From positions 46,079 through 110,078 of the forward strand of contig CAJMNI010000004.1 of assembly GCA_905214735.1 (NCBI GenBank): DNA of 64,000 bases. The letters run 5' to 3'. The translations under genes and the position numbers were made by a program. This stretch comes from an uncultured bacterium. Its GTDB lineage: Bacteria > Bacteroidota > Bacteroidia > Bacteroidales > Muribaculaceae. Shown one piece after another: positions 17,569 to 25,714 of the stretch. Below the pieces are notes generated by a model. That model was not told the origin of the DNA and made no database searches. It saw only the letters and a list, made by a program, of their open reading frames with translations. Each line of letters starts with the position of its first letter. Within the stretch, counting starts at the first letter, position 1.

Positions 17569-18903
17569 ATGGGATTTACAAAAACGATAAAAAATATCTG
17601 GAGTGTCGAGGATCTTCGCAAGCGCATCGGCATCACGCTTCTGCTTGTGATCATCTATCGCTTCGGATGTTATGTGGTCTTGCCGGGAATTAACCCCGAC
17701 GACCTGATGGCATTGAAGAATTTCACTTCCGACGGCCTGATGCAGCTCCTCGACATGTTCTCGGGAGGCGCATTCTCGCAGGCCTCGATCTTCGCGCTCG
17801 GAATCATGCCCTATATCACGGCATCGATTGTGATCCAGCTTCTCGGCATGGTTCTTCCTGCTTTCCAGAAGATGCAGCGTGAGGGTGAGAGCGGACGTAT
17901 GAAGCTCAACCAGTACACCCGCTACTTGACAGTGCTTATCCTCGTGCTCCAGGGTCCGGCTTATTTGATGAATCTCAAATATCAGGTTCAGGCAGCCGGA
18001 GGCCACGTAGAATTTGGTTTCTGGACTATTGTGTTCATGACGATCGTCCTTGCAGCCGGCTCCATGTTCATCATGTGGCTCGGCGAGCGCATCGACCAGA
18101 AGGGAGTCGGCAACGGCATCTCGTTTATCATTCTGATCGGTATCATCGCCCGTCTGCCGGAAGCATTCATCCAGGAATTCACCGGACGACTGATGAACTC
18201 TCAGGGGGGCGGCCTCGTGCTCTTCCTCGTTGAGATCATCATCCTTCTGGCAGTTATCGCCGGCGCCGTGCTGCTCGTGCAGGGCACGCGCAACGTTCCG
18301 GTGCAGTATGCCAAGAAGGTTGTCGGCAACAAGCAGTATGGCGGTGCGCGCCAGTTCATCCCTCTGAAGGTCAATGCAGCCGGCGTGATGCCTATCATCT
18401 TCGCCCAGGCCATCATGTTTATCCCTATCACACTGATGGGATTCTCGACCGAGCAGACGGGCTTCTTCGGCGCTTTCACCGATATGTACGGCTTCTGGTA
18501 TAACTTCGTCTACTTCCTGATGATCGTAGCCTTCACATATTTCTACACGGCAATCACGGTTCGTCCGGCTCAGATGGCTGAAGACATGAAGCGCAACAAC
18601 GGCTTCATTCCCGGCATCAAGCCCGGCAAGCCGACGGTGGATTACCTCGACTCGATCATGTCGAGGATCACGCTTCCGGGATCAATCTTCCTGGGCATCG
18701 TGGCCATCCTTCCGGCAATTGCCCATGTGTGCGGACTGAACCGCAACTTCGCTCAGTTCTTCGGCGGCACATCGCTGCTGATTATCGTGGGCGTAGTGCT
18801 CGACACTCTGCGCATCGTTGAGGGCCACCTGATCATGCACCGTTACGACGGTCTGATGAAGGGCGGACGAATCAAAGGACGTTCGGGCAGCGGCGCTTTC
18901 TAA
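17569..18903 (+). CDS. secY: Protein translocase subunit SecY
   Basis: The inner-membrane protein of 444 residues has about ten membrane segments and forms the channel for the Sec pathway. The N-terminus is MGFTKTIKNIWSVEDLRKRI. The plug/TM2 region shows FSGGAFSQASIFALGIMPYI, and the cytoplasmic loop and TM7 regions follow at IPLKVNAAGVMPIIFAQ. The C-terminus ends RIKGRSGSGAF. All proteins exported by the T9SS, including two cargo proteins in this window, must first pass this channel. adk, which often follows secY elsewhere, is absent; map follows. Confidence 0.97.
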   Translation: MGFTKTIKNIWSVEDLRKRIGITLLLVIIYRFGCYVVLPGINPDDLMALKNFTSDGLMQLLDMFSGGAFSQASIFALGIMPYITASIVIQLLGMVLPAFQKMQREGESGRMKLNQYTRYLTVLILVLQGPAYLMNLKYQVQAAGGHVEFGFWTIVFMTIVLAAGSMFIMWLGERIDQKGVGNGISFIILIGIIARLPEAFIQEFTGRLMNSQGGGLVLFLVEIIILLAVIAGAVLLVQGTRNVPVQYAKKVVGNKQYGGARQFIPLKVNAAGVMPIIFAQAIMFIPITLMGFSTEQTGFFGAFTDMYGFWYNFVYFLMIVAFTYFYTAITVRPAQMAEDMKRNNGFIPGIKPGKPTVDYLDSIMSRITLPGSIFLGIVAILPAIAHVCGLNRNFAQFFGGTSLLIIVGVVLDTLRIVEGHLIMHRYDGLMKGGRIKGRSGSGAF

Positions 18904-18927
18904 TAAAAGGATTGAAAAGCAACTGAA

Positions 18928-19716
18928 ATGATTTTCATCAAGACACCTGAAGAGCTGGAGAAAATGCGGGCGGCATGCGATCTCGTGAGCCGCACGCTCG
19001 GAGAGGTCGCCAAATGGGTGGCCCCCGGAGTCACCACTCATCGGCTTGACACCATAGCAAGGGAGTTTATCCTCGACAACGGGGGTAAACCCGCTTGCCT
19101 CGGTTATCAGGGATTTCCCGGCACGCTTTGCATAGAAGTCAACGAGACGGTGGTTCACGGTTTTCCGTCGAACTATACGCTGCGCGAAGGCGACATCATC
19201 GGCACCGACTGCGTGGCGGAGCTCAACGGCTACAACGGCGACAGCTGCTATACATTCCAGGTAGGTGAGATCGACCCGAAATGGTTTGCTCTTCTGCAGA
19301 CCACCAAGGAATCGCTCTACAAGGGAATCGAGGCAGCACAGGCCGGCAAGCGCATCGGCGACATCTCGAATGCGGTGCAGACATATTGCGAGCATCGCGG
19401 CTACAGCGTGGTCCGCGAGATGTGTGGACACGGCATAGGCCGCGACATGCACGAGGATCCCGAGGTGCCCAACTACGGGCGCCGGGGCATCGGCCCGATC
19501 ATGAAACCGGGCATGTGCATCGCCATCGAACCGATGATCAATCTTGGAAGCAAGAACATAGTGATCGAGCGCAACGGCTGGGAATGCCGCACTCGCGACC
19601 GCAAGCCGTCGGCTCATTTCGAGCACACGATAGCGATCACCGAGGAGGCTCCGGAGATCCTGACCACATTCAAATATGTGGAAGAGGTCAGAAAAGCCGC
19701 AGGCTTCGAATTCTGA
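18928..19716 (+). CDS. map: Methionine aminopeptidase, type I
   Basis: The cytoplasmic metalloprotease of 262 residues removes the initiator methionine. All five metal ligands can be placed: Asp in IIGTDCVAEL, Asp in YNGDSCYTF, His in CGHGIGRDMHEDP, Glu in CIAIEPMIN and Glu in SAHFEHTIAIT. There is no N-terminal zinc-finger extension. It follows secY by 24 bases and precedes infA by 47, as in many bacterial spc operons. Confidence 0.97.
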   Translation: MIFIKTPEELEKMRAACDLVSRTLGEVAKWVAPGVTTHRLDTIAREFILDNGGKPACLGYQGFPGTLCIEVNETVVHGFPSNYTLREGDIIGTDCVAELNGYNGDSCYTFQVGEIDPKWFALLQTTKESLYKGIEAAQAGKRIGDISNAVQTYCEHRGYSVVREMCGHGIGRDMHEDPEVPNYGRRGIGPIMKPGMCIAIEPMINLGSKNIVIERNGWECRTRDRKPSAHFEHTIAITEEAPEILTTFKYVEEVRKAAGFEF

Positions 19717-19763
19717 TGAGAAGAATAAACATAAAGTTGTAGAGAACAAAGCTGATATTAGAA

Positions 19764-19982
19764 ATGGCAAAACAAGCTGCAATCGAAATAGACGGTGTGA
19801 TCCTCGAGGCCCTGAGCAATGCGATGTTCAAGGTTCAGCTTGAGAACGGGCATGAAATCACGGCCCATATCTCGGGAAAGATGAGGATGCACTATATCAA
19901 GATCCTTCCCGGCGACAAGGTCAAAGTGGAGATGAGTCCCTACGATCTGAGCAAAGGAAGAATCTCATTCCGTTACAAATAA
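19764..19982 (+). CDS. infA: Translation initiation factor IF-1
   Basis: The protein is 72 residues, normal length, an OB-fold with GVILEALSNAMFKVQLENGH, HISGKMRMHYIKILPGD and SPYDLSKGRISFRYK. IF-1 binds the A site during initiation. It lies between map and rpmJ as in many bacteria. Confidence 0.98.
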   Translation: MAKQAAIEIDGVILEALSNAMFKVQLENGHEITAHISGKMRMHYIKILPGDKVKVEMSPYDLSKGRISFRYK

Positions 19983-19996
19983 AAACAAACCCAGAT

Positions 19997-20113
19997 ATGA
20001 AAGTAAGAGCATCTGTAAAGAAGCGCACTCCCGACAGCAAGATCGTACGCCGCAAAGGGAGACTGTATGTGATCAACAAAAAGAATCCGAAATTTAAACT
20101 TCGTCAGGGATAA
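19997..20113 (+). CDS. rpmJ: 50S ribosomal protein L36, without zinc ligands
   Basis: Only 38 residues, MKVRASVKKRTPDSKIVRRK and so on, ending KFKLRQG. The position 14 bases after infA and before rpsM is canonical. The classical C-C-C-H zinc site is completely absent: no Cys or His occurs at all, and the position after TPD that is often Cys is Ser. This form must fold without metal. Confidence 0.95.
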   Translation: MKVRASVKKRTPDSKIVRRKGRLYVINKKNPKFKLRQG

Positions 20114-20205
20114 AAAAGGGTTCACCGCAACGGGGGTGAAGGTCTGGCGACAGGCATCCCGGGCGGAATCCGGTTATCGTTGCACAAAAATTGTAACAAT
20201 ACAAT
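20114..20205 (+). other. Spacer with hairpin between rpmJ and rpsM
   Basis: The 92-base spacer contains a hairpin of six pairs, 20121-20126 with 20135-20140, followed by a GC-rich stretch that may fold further, and then A-rich sequence before rpsM. In E. coli the leader of rpsM is where S4 represses the alpha operon; no identical pseudoknot is recognised here. Confidence 0.45.
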
Positions 20206-20586
20206 ATGGCAGTAAGAATTGTCGGCGTAGATTTGCCGCAGAATAAAAGAGGAGAGATAGCGTTGACCTATATCTATGGGATTGGCCGCAGCGCAGCCAA
20301 CAGCATCCTTGAGAAGGCCGGCGTGGATCGAGACATCAAAGTGAAAGACTGGACCGATGCGCAGGCAGCAGCCGTGCGTGAGGTGATCCAGCGTGACTAT
20401 AAGGTAGAGGGCGACCTCCGCACGGAGATTCAGCTCAACATCAAGCGACTGATGGATATCGGCTGCTATCGCGGCATCCGTCACCGTATCGGCCTTCCCG
20501 TGCGCGGCCAGAGCACAAAGAACAATGCCCGCACGCGCAAGGGACGCAAGAAAACAGTCGCCAACAAGAAGAAAGCTACAAAATAA
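20206..20586 (+). CDS. rpsM: 30S ribosomal protein S13
   Basis: The protein is 126 residues, starting MAVRIVGVDLPQNKRGEIAL, with YIYGIGRSAANSILEKAGV and the C-terminal GLPVRGQSTKNNARTRKGRK. S13 contacts tRNAs and L5 in the head. It is the first gene of the alpha-type segment. Confidence 0.98.
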   Translation: MAVRIVGVDLPQNKRGEIALTYIYGIGRSAANSILEKAGVDRDIKVKDWTDAQAAAVREVIQRDYKVEGDLRTEIQLNIKRLMDIGCYRGIRHRIGLPVRGQSTKNNARTRKGRKKTVANKKKATK

Positions 20587-20601
20587 TATCGTAATAACAA
20601 T

Positions 20602-20991
20602 ATGGCAAAAAAGACAGTCGCAGCAAAAAAGAGGAATGTCAAGGTTGACGGAACAGGTCAGCTTCATGTGCATAGCTCTTTCAACAACATCATTGTGTGT
20701 CTTGCCAACAGCCAGGGTCAGGTAATCTCCTGGTCGTCGGCCGGCAAGATGGGCTTCAGAGGCTCCAAGAAGAACACGCCCTATGCTGCCCAGATGGCAG
20801 CTCAGGATTGTGCGAAGGTAGCCTACGACCTTGGACTTCGCAAAGTAAAGGCATACGTGAAGGGTCCGGGCAACGGTCGCGAGGCCGCCATCCGTTTCGT
20901 TCACCAGAGCGGCATCGAGGTGACAGAGATCATCGACGTGACTCCGCTTCCCCACAATGGATGCCGTCCTCCGAAGAGAAGAAGAGTCTAA
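20602..20991 (+). CDS. rpsK: 30S ribosomal protein S11
   Basis: The protein is 129 residues, with HVHSSFNNIIVCLANSQGQV, GFRGSKKNTPYAAQMAA and the conserved basic end PHNGCRPPKRRRV. S11 lies on the platform at the mRNA exit. It is followed by an unusually long, structured gap before rpsD. Confidence 0.98.
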   Translation: MAKKTVAAKKRNVKVDGTGQLHVHSSFNNIIVCLANSQGQVISWSSAGKMGFRGSKKNTPYAAQMAAQDCAKVAYDLGLRKVKAYVKGPGNGREAAIRFVHQSGIEVTEIIDVTPLPHNGCRPPKRRRV

Positions 20992-21028
20992 TCGGAAAAA
21001 CAAGATAGGAATAAACATTCTGCAGAAA

Positions 21029-21111
21029 AGTCCGGCCAGTCACGTCCTGAATGCGAATAGACCGTCATTATCCTTCCTTTCGACGGTCGCGGCTGCGCTA
21101 AGGGGCGGACT
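21029..21111 (+). promoter_or_regulatory. Structured RNA leader upstream of rpsD
   Basis: AGTCCG at 21029-21034 pairs with CGGACT at 21106-21111, extended by two more G-C pairs after a mismatch. It encloses a hairpin in which GACCGTC (21060-21066) pairs with GACGGTC (21082-21088). The closed structure ends 23 bases before the rpsD start. Free S4 controls its own mRNA in several bacteria through leaders next to rpsM or rpsD, so this is a candidate S4 control site. That role is inference. Confidence 0.55.
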
Positions 21112-21134
21112 CATGGAGCAAAAAGAATAAAATA

Positions 21135-21740
21135 ATGGCAAGATACACAGGACCAAAAACAAAAATCGCACGAAAGTTTGGCGAGCCAATTTTTGGCGAC
21201 GACAAAGTATTGGCAAAAAAGAACTACCCGCCGGGACAGCACGGTCAGAACCGTCGCCGCAAAACGTCGGAGTATGGCAGCCAGCTTCGTGAAAAACAGA
21301 AAGCAAAATACACCTACGGCGTGCTCGAGCGTCAGTTCCGCAATCTCTTCGAGAAAGCAGCGCGCACAAAAGGTATTACCGGCGAGGTGCTCCTCCAGCT
21401 TCTGGAGAGCCGTCTCGACAATGTGGTTTACCGTCTGGGTCTGGCAGCAAGCCGTCCGGCAGCCCGTCAGCTCGTGCTTCACAAGCACATCTGCGTCAAC
21501 GGCAAGACAGTCAACATTCCGTCTTACCGCGTGATGCCGGGCGATGTTGTGACAGTTCGCGAGAAATCGAAATCGCTCGAGGTTATCGCCGACTGCGTGG
21601 CCGGATTCAACCACAGCAAATATCCCTGGATCGAATGGGACGAGAGCATCAAGGGCGGCAAGTTCCTTCACCTGCCGCAGCGCGAAGACATCCCCGAGAC
21701 GATCAAGGAGCAGCTCATCGTCGAGCTCTATTCTAAATAA
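21135..21740 (+). CDS. rpsD: 30S ribosomal protein S4, zinc-free form
   Basis: The protein is 201 residues, starting MARYTGPKTKIARKFGEPIF. It has the S4 RNA-binding domain with LESRLDNVVYRLGLAASRPA and QLVLHKHICVNGKTVNIPSY. The N-terminal zinc-finger cysteines of the zinc-binding form are missing. S4 is a primary 16S binder of the body. The 143-base gap before it can form a branched structure. Confidence 0.98.
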   Translation: MARYTGPKTKIARKFGEPIFGDDKVLAKKNYPPGQHGQNRRRKTSEYGSQLREKQKAKYTYGVLERQFRNLFEKAARTKGITGEVLLQLLESRLDNVVYRLGLAASRPAARQLVLHKHICVNGKTVNIPSYRVMPGDVVTVREKSKSLEVIADCVAGFNHSKYPWIEWDESIKGGKFLHLPQREDIPETIKEQLIVELYSK

Positions 21741-21757
21741 TAAACAATAAGATACCC

Positions 21758-22756
21758 ATGCCAATTTTAGCATTTCAGAAACCCGATAAAGTGGTGATGC
21801 TCGAGGCCGACAACAAGTTTGGCAAGTTTGAGTTTCGTCCGCTTGAGCCGGGATATGGCCAGACCATCGGTAACGCTCTGAGGAGAATCCTTCTCTCCTC
21901 GCTGGGCGGTTTCGCTATCAACTCGATCCGCATCAGCGGCGTAGCCCACGAGCTGGACACTATCCCCGGCGTGAAGGAAGATGTCACCAACATCATCCTC
22001 AATCTCAAGCAGATCAGATTCAAGCAGATCGTCGAGGACCGCGTGGCCGAGAAAGCCACAGTCAAAGTATCGGGCACAGATGTGTTTACTGCCGGCGACT
22101 TGGGTAAAGTTCTCTCTGGGTTCGAGGTCCTCAACCCCGAACTGGTGATCTGTCATCTCGACCCGAAACAGGGTTTTGAAATTGAATATACAATCAACAA
22201 GGGTCGCGGTTGGGTTCCCGCCGATGAGAATCGCGAGATGCTCGGCGCCACCGACCCCAACGTGATTGCCATCGACTCGATTTATACTCCTATCAAAAAC
22301 GTGAAGTATTCGGTGGAGAATTATCGTGTCGAGCAGAAAACCGACTATGAGAAGCTGATCATCGAAGTCACCACCGACGGGTCGATCATGCCGAAAGACG
22401 CCCTCAAGGAGGCTGCCAAGATCCTTATCCAGCACTTCATGATGTTCTCGGACGAGAAGATCACGCTGGAGGCACCGAAGCAGGACACTCCCGAGGAATT
22501 TGACGAGGAAGTGCTTCACATGCGCCAGCTGCTGAAGAGCAAGCTCGTCGACATGGATCTTTCGGTCCGCGCCCTCAACTGCCTGAAGAGCGCTGAAGTG
22601 GAAACGCTTGGCGAACTGGTCGTTTTCAACAAAAACGATCTGCTCAAATTCAGGAACTTCGGAAAGAAGTCGCTCTCGGAGCTCGACGAGCTTCTTGAGA
22701 AACTGAATCTTTCCTTTGGAATGGATATTTCGAAATATAAATTAGACAAAGACTAA
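21758..22756 (+). CDS. rpoA: RNA polymerase alpha subunit
   Basis: The protein is 332 residues. The N-terminal dimerisation domain has FRPLEPGYGQTIGNALRRIL and SLGGFAINSIRISGVAHE. A flexible linker rich in Asp/Glu follows around residue 240. The C-terminal domain has VRALNCLKSAEVETLGELV and FRNFGKKSLSELDELL. The alpha dimer starts polymerase assembly, and the C-terminal domain contacts activators and upstream DNA. Its usual neighbours rpsD and rplQ flank it. Confidence 0.98.
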   Translation: MPILAFQKPDKVVMLEADNKFGKFEFRPLEPGYGQTIGNALRRILLSSLGGFAINSIRISGVAHELDTIPGVKEDVTNIILNLKQIRFKQIVEDRVAEKATVKVSGTDVFTAGDLGKVLSGFEVLNPELVICHLDPKQGFEIEYTINKGRGWVPADENREMLGATDPNVIAIDSIYTPIKNVKYSVENYRVEQKTDYEKLIIEVTTDGSIMPKDALKEAAKILIQHFMMFSDEKITLEAPKQDTPEEFDEEVLHMRQLLKSKLVDMDLSVRALNCLKSAEVETLGELVVFNKNDLLKFRNFGKKSLSELDELLEKLNLSFGMDISKYKLDKD

Positions 22757-22762
22757 ACCGCA

Positions 22763-23275
22763 ATGAGACACAATAAGAAATTCAACCACCTTAGCCGCAA
22801 GAAAGGCCACCGCGAGGCGCTGCTTTCGAATCTGGCTATCTCTCTTATCATGCATAAGAGAATCTTCACGACTAAGGCCAAGGCAAAAGCTCTCCGCGTT
22901 TATGCCGAGCCTCTGATCACACGCTGCAAGACCGACGACATGCTCAACCGTCGCGTAGTGTTCAGCTATCTTCAGAACAAAGAGGCCATCAAAGAGCTCT
23001 TCGGCGTGATCGCAGAGAAAGTGGCCGACCGTCCGGGCGGATACCTCCGTATCCTGAAAACGGGCAACCGTCTTGGCGACAATGCCGAGATGGCAATGAT
23101 CGAGTTTGTAGACTTCAACGAGACGGCACTCGAGAGCGCTTCCGCAAAGAAGAGCTCGCGCACTCGCCGCAGCCGTTCGAAGAAAGCAGCCGCTCCCGCA
23201 GCAGAGGCTCCCAAAGCAGAGGAGGCTCCCGCAGCAGAAGCTCCCGCAGCAGAGGAAGCTCCCAAGGCAGAGTAA
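22763..23275 (+). CDS. rplQ: 50S ribosomal protein L17 with Ala/Glu/Pro-rich tail
   Basis: The protein is 170 residues. The first ~125 are a standard L17 (MRHNKKFNHLSRKKGHREAL, RPGGYLRILKTGNRLGDNAE). From about residue 128 there is a basic stretch, KKSSRTRRSRSKK, followed by a low-complexity tail of repeated APAAE/APKAEE units. L17 lies near the tunnel exit; the tail should be disordered and surface-exposed. It is the last gene of the superoperon and is followed by a strong terminator. Confidence 0.97.
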   Translation: MRHNKKFNHLSRKKGHREALLSNLAISLIMHKRIFTTKAKAKALRVYAEPLITRCKTDDMLNRRVVFSYLQNKEAIKELFGVIAEKVADRPGGYLRILKTGNRLGDNAEMAMIEFVDFNETALESASAKKSSRTRRSRSKKAAAPAAEAPKAEEAPAAEAPAAEEAPKAE

Positions 23276-23311
23276 TCAGTAAATCTCTTGCGGTTGCTTT
23301 GACCCGCATAA

Positions 23312-23349
23312 AAATGAAGGCAGACGATTCGGTTCGTCTGCCTTCATTT
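23312..23349. terminator. Bidirectional terminator between rplQ and the protease gene
   Basis: A perfect 16-bp inverted repeat (23312-23327 with 23334-23349) with a six-base loop, A/T-rich on both outer sides. It ends the ribosomal superoperon on the plus strand and can also stop the convergent protease transcript. Confidence 0.88.
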
Positions 23350-23369
23350 ATTTTATGCCGGTTTTAAGC

Positions 23370-23403
23370 CGGTCAGCGGAGCATTACGGTCAGCGGAGCA
23401 TTA
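23370..23403. repeat. 17-bp tandem duplication at the 3' end of the protease gene
   Basis: CGGTCAGCGGAGCATTA occurs twice back to back (23370-23386 and 23387-23403). On the minus strand the unit contains the last codons Met-Leu-Arg and the stop of the protease gene, so the copy lies just after the stop codon. It is probably a slippage duplication without effect on the protein. Confidence 0.8.
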
Positions 23404-25501
23404 TCTTAAGCGTTGCGGGATAGTGGCTGTCGGTCTGCACCGTGGCGATGAATATGCCTTTGCCGAGCGCGGAGAGCGAGATGGTCTGATGGGAACCGGA
23501 AACCTGCTGCTTCATCACCACCTTGCCTGAGGGCTCGCAGATTGTCAAAGTGGCCTGCAGAGCTGCGGGGTTGAAGATCTCCAGATTGCCTGAATTCATG
23601 GCGAGGCGGGGCGCCGACGACTCGGAAACGTCGCCAGCAATCTGCGACACTCCGGCGGCCTCGATCGCGGCGAGAAGTCCTTCGTAGGGGTGGAACCATC
23701 CCTGACCGTTGCGCGGATCCTCCGGTTCGCAAGGAGCCTCGGTATTGGTGTCGGAAATGATGCGGAGCACGTCGCTGACCGAGAGACGCGGATTCGCCTC
23801 AAGCCAGCAGGCGATGTAGCCGGCCACGTAGGGTGTGGCCATCGACGTGCCCCCCTCGCGTCCCCAGTAATAGGTCTTGCCATCCTTCTCGAGCGAGGCG
23901 AAGATGTTTTTGCGGCGCTCGGGATGGGCGGCCACAAACGGGCTGCTGTAGCTTGATATGAGTGCGGCGCCGGGAGCGGCGGTATGCGGCAGAACGGTTC
24001 CGTCGAGCAGGGTGCCATAGCTGGAATCGACCTGTATGTGGTCGAGTTTAAGTCCCCAGTCCTGAACCTCTCCGTCGATGTTGGTGGCGCCGGCGCGGTT
24101 AACGTACATTCCCACGCAGATTACGTTGTCTCCGGTGCAGATGTCGCTCACGGAGAACTCTCCGCCGGGCATCGGTTCCAGGCTGGAGAATCTCACGAAG
24201 CGCGTGCCAGATATATCGGCGAACATGTCGACGTGGGTGCCGGGTTCACCCTCCACCTCGAGAACGAGTGTATAGCGGGCCCAGGTGTTGGTGCCGCTGA
24301 GTTCGGTGGTATGCGCGTCGAGAGCCAGAGTGATGTTTCGGCGGTTGTTGTCGGGGTTGAGTTCGCCGAATAACTGGGCGTAACCGGTGAAATACTTGCC
24401 GAATTCCGGTTCGGTCTGCGCGTCGATGCGGTAGGAGAAATCGGAAGAGACGTCCACCTGTTTGCACTCGTGGACGATGCTGCGCGTCACTTCGTCGTAT
24501 AAAAGAAGCCGGGCCTTGAAGGGGCGGTCGTCGGCGCTCCAGACATCGCAGTAGCCCACCATGTCAAACTGCGCCCAGTCGGCCGAATGCACGAAAGTCA
24601 GGACTCTCTTTTTCTCATCTGAGAAAGTGAAGGGTATAGACACCGGGCTGTCGCCCTCGTTGCCGGCAGCCATGCAGATGATGGCATCCTCACCGAGCAT
24701 CGACACATACTGGCTGAAGAGCGAAGTGCCGTCGTGGGGGCCGGTGTAGGAGCTTACCGACATGTTGATCACGGCCGGTTTGCCGACGCTTTTGGCGTAA
24801 TCGATAATGTCCTCGGCTCCGGCGAGAAGTCCGACATCGGAAAGAATCGAGACGGTGCCCACGATCTCCGAATCGGGAGCGGCGCCCTGATAGCCGTTGA
24901 AGCATGAACCGGCCATGATACCGGCCACATGGGTGGCGTGGAAGCCGTCGGAGTTGTCGGTCTGCCATTTCTTATACTCCTCCAAGGTAGTCATTTCCGT
25001 GCGCTCTCCGAGCAGTTCGTTGTAGCGCACCACCTTCTTGACGCGCGAGTTTCCCTCGGCGTCGAAGAAATTGATATGCGTCGGGTCGAAATAGATGTCG
25101 CAGAAGCCGGTAACGACCCCTTTGCCCGTATAGGGCATCGGGAGAATTTCGCCGGCGGCGATCCGGTCGGCGCCGAAATGCTTGCGGGCCTCGTCCATGG
25201 CCGGCACGGCAAATCGCGGGGCTTCTACTAAAACACTTCCGGAGCGCGTCCTGACGCGGCGCTTAGCCGACACGGTGCTGCCTGATTGATCAGGAAAAAG
25301 CGCGAGGGCAAGATTGCCGCGATGGCGCAGGATCCTGACTCCCTGCGCCTCAAGTTCGTCGAGGTCGGCTTCGGAGTTAAATTTCACGATCGAAGGGGTA
25401 AAGGTCTGTTCGGCATAAACCGCCAACGCCGGGAGCATCAATAAAAAAAGAAACGCCACGGCCATCTTCTTCAGCAGGCTATATGTTGGATTTTGTTTCA
25501 T
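23390..25501 (-). CDS. Secreted subtilisin-like (S8) protease with T9SS sorting domain
   Basis: The protein is 703 residues. A Sec signal peptide (about 1-30, ending AVYA) is followed by a prodomain-like region and the S8 domain. The triad is Asp near 135 in GFCDIYFDPTH, His near 191 in DGFHATHVAGIMAG and Ser in GGTSMATPYVAGY. The oxyanion Asn lies near 281 in MAAGNEG. A beta-rich stretch is inserted between the Asn and Ser motifs. The last ~75 residues (LEIFNPAALQATLTI, then ALGKGIFIATVQ) look like a type A T9SS C-terminal sorting domain. The enzyme should therefore be exported through Sec and then across the outer membrane by the T9SS encoded at 43428-53950. It converges on the ribosomal operon. 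No clear promoter is visible upstream. Confidence 0.88.
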   Translation of the reverse strand: MKQNPTYSLLKKMAVAFLFLLMLPALAVYAEQTFTPSIVKFNSEADLDELEAQGVRILRHRGNLALALFPDQSGSTVSAKRRVRTRSGSVLVEAPRFAVPAMDEARKHFGADRIAAGEILPMPYTGKGVVTGFCDIYFDPTHINFFDAEGNSRVKKVVRYNELLGERTEMTTLEEYKKWQTDNSDGFHATHVAGIMAGSCFNGYQGAAPDSEIVGTVSILSDVGLLAGAEDIIDYAKSVGKPAVINMSVSSYTGPHDGTSLFSQYVSMLGEDAIICMAAGNEGDSPVSIPFTFSDEKKRVLTFVHSADWAQFDMVGYCDVWSADDRPFKARLLLYDEVTRSIVHECKQVDVSSDFSYRIDAQTEPEFGKYFTGYAQLFGELNPDNNRRNITLALDAHTTELSGTNTWARYTLVLEVEGEPGTHVDMFADISGTRFVRFSSLEPMPGGEFSVSDICTGDNVICVGMYVNRAGATNIDGEVQDWGLKLDHIQVDSSYGTLLDGTVLPHTAAPGAALISSYSSPFVAAHPERRKNIFASLEKDGKTYYWGREGGTSMATPYVAGYIACWLEANPRLSVSDVLRIISDTNTEAPCEPEDPRNGQGWFHPYEGLLAAIEAAGVSQIAGDVSESSAPRLAMNSGNLEIFNPAALQATLTICEPSGKVVMKQQVSGSHQTISLSALGKGIFIATVQTDSHYPATLKIMLR

Positions 25502-25573
25502 CGAATAGGAGATATCTATGGATTGCTGTTTTCAATTACAATTGCGGCTTTCAGCCGAATATCTAATATAACG

Positions 25574-25605
25574 TTTGCTAAAGTCATGATATTTGATTAA
25601 TTTTG
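25574..25605 (+). promoter_or_regulatory. Bacteroidota-type promoter for the TPR sensor gene
   Basis: TTTG at 25574-25577, 20 bases, then TAATTTTG at 25598-25605. The expected start near 25611 leaves a leader of about 100 bases before the ATG at 25715. Confidence 0.75.
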
Positions 25606-25714
25606 TAAGATAGACCAATAATATCTAACAGAAAAATTTATAAAAACCTCTGCACAGAAGTCTTCCATCCGAAATAACTGCAAAGCGAACTATCAAAACA
25701 CACGCACCATCATC

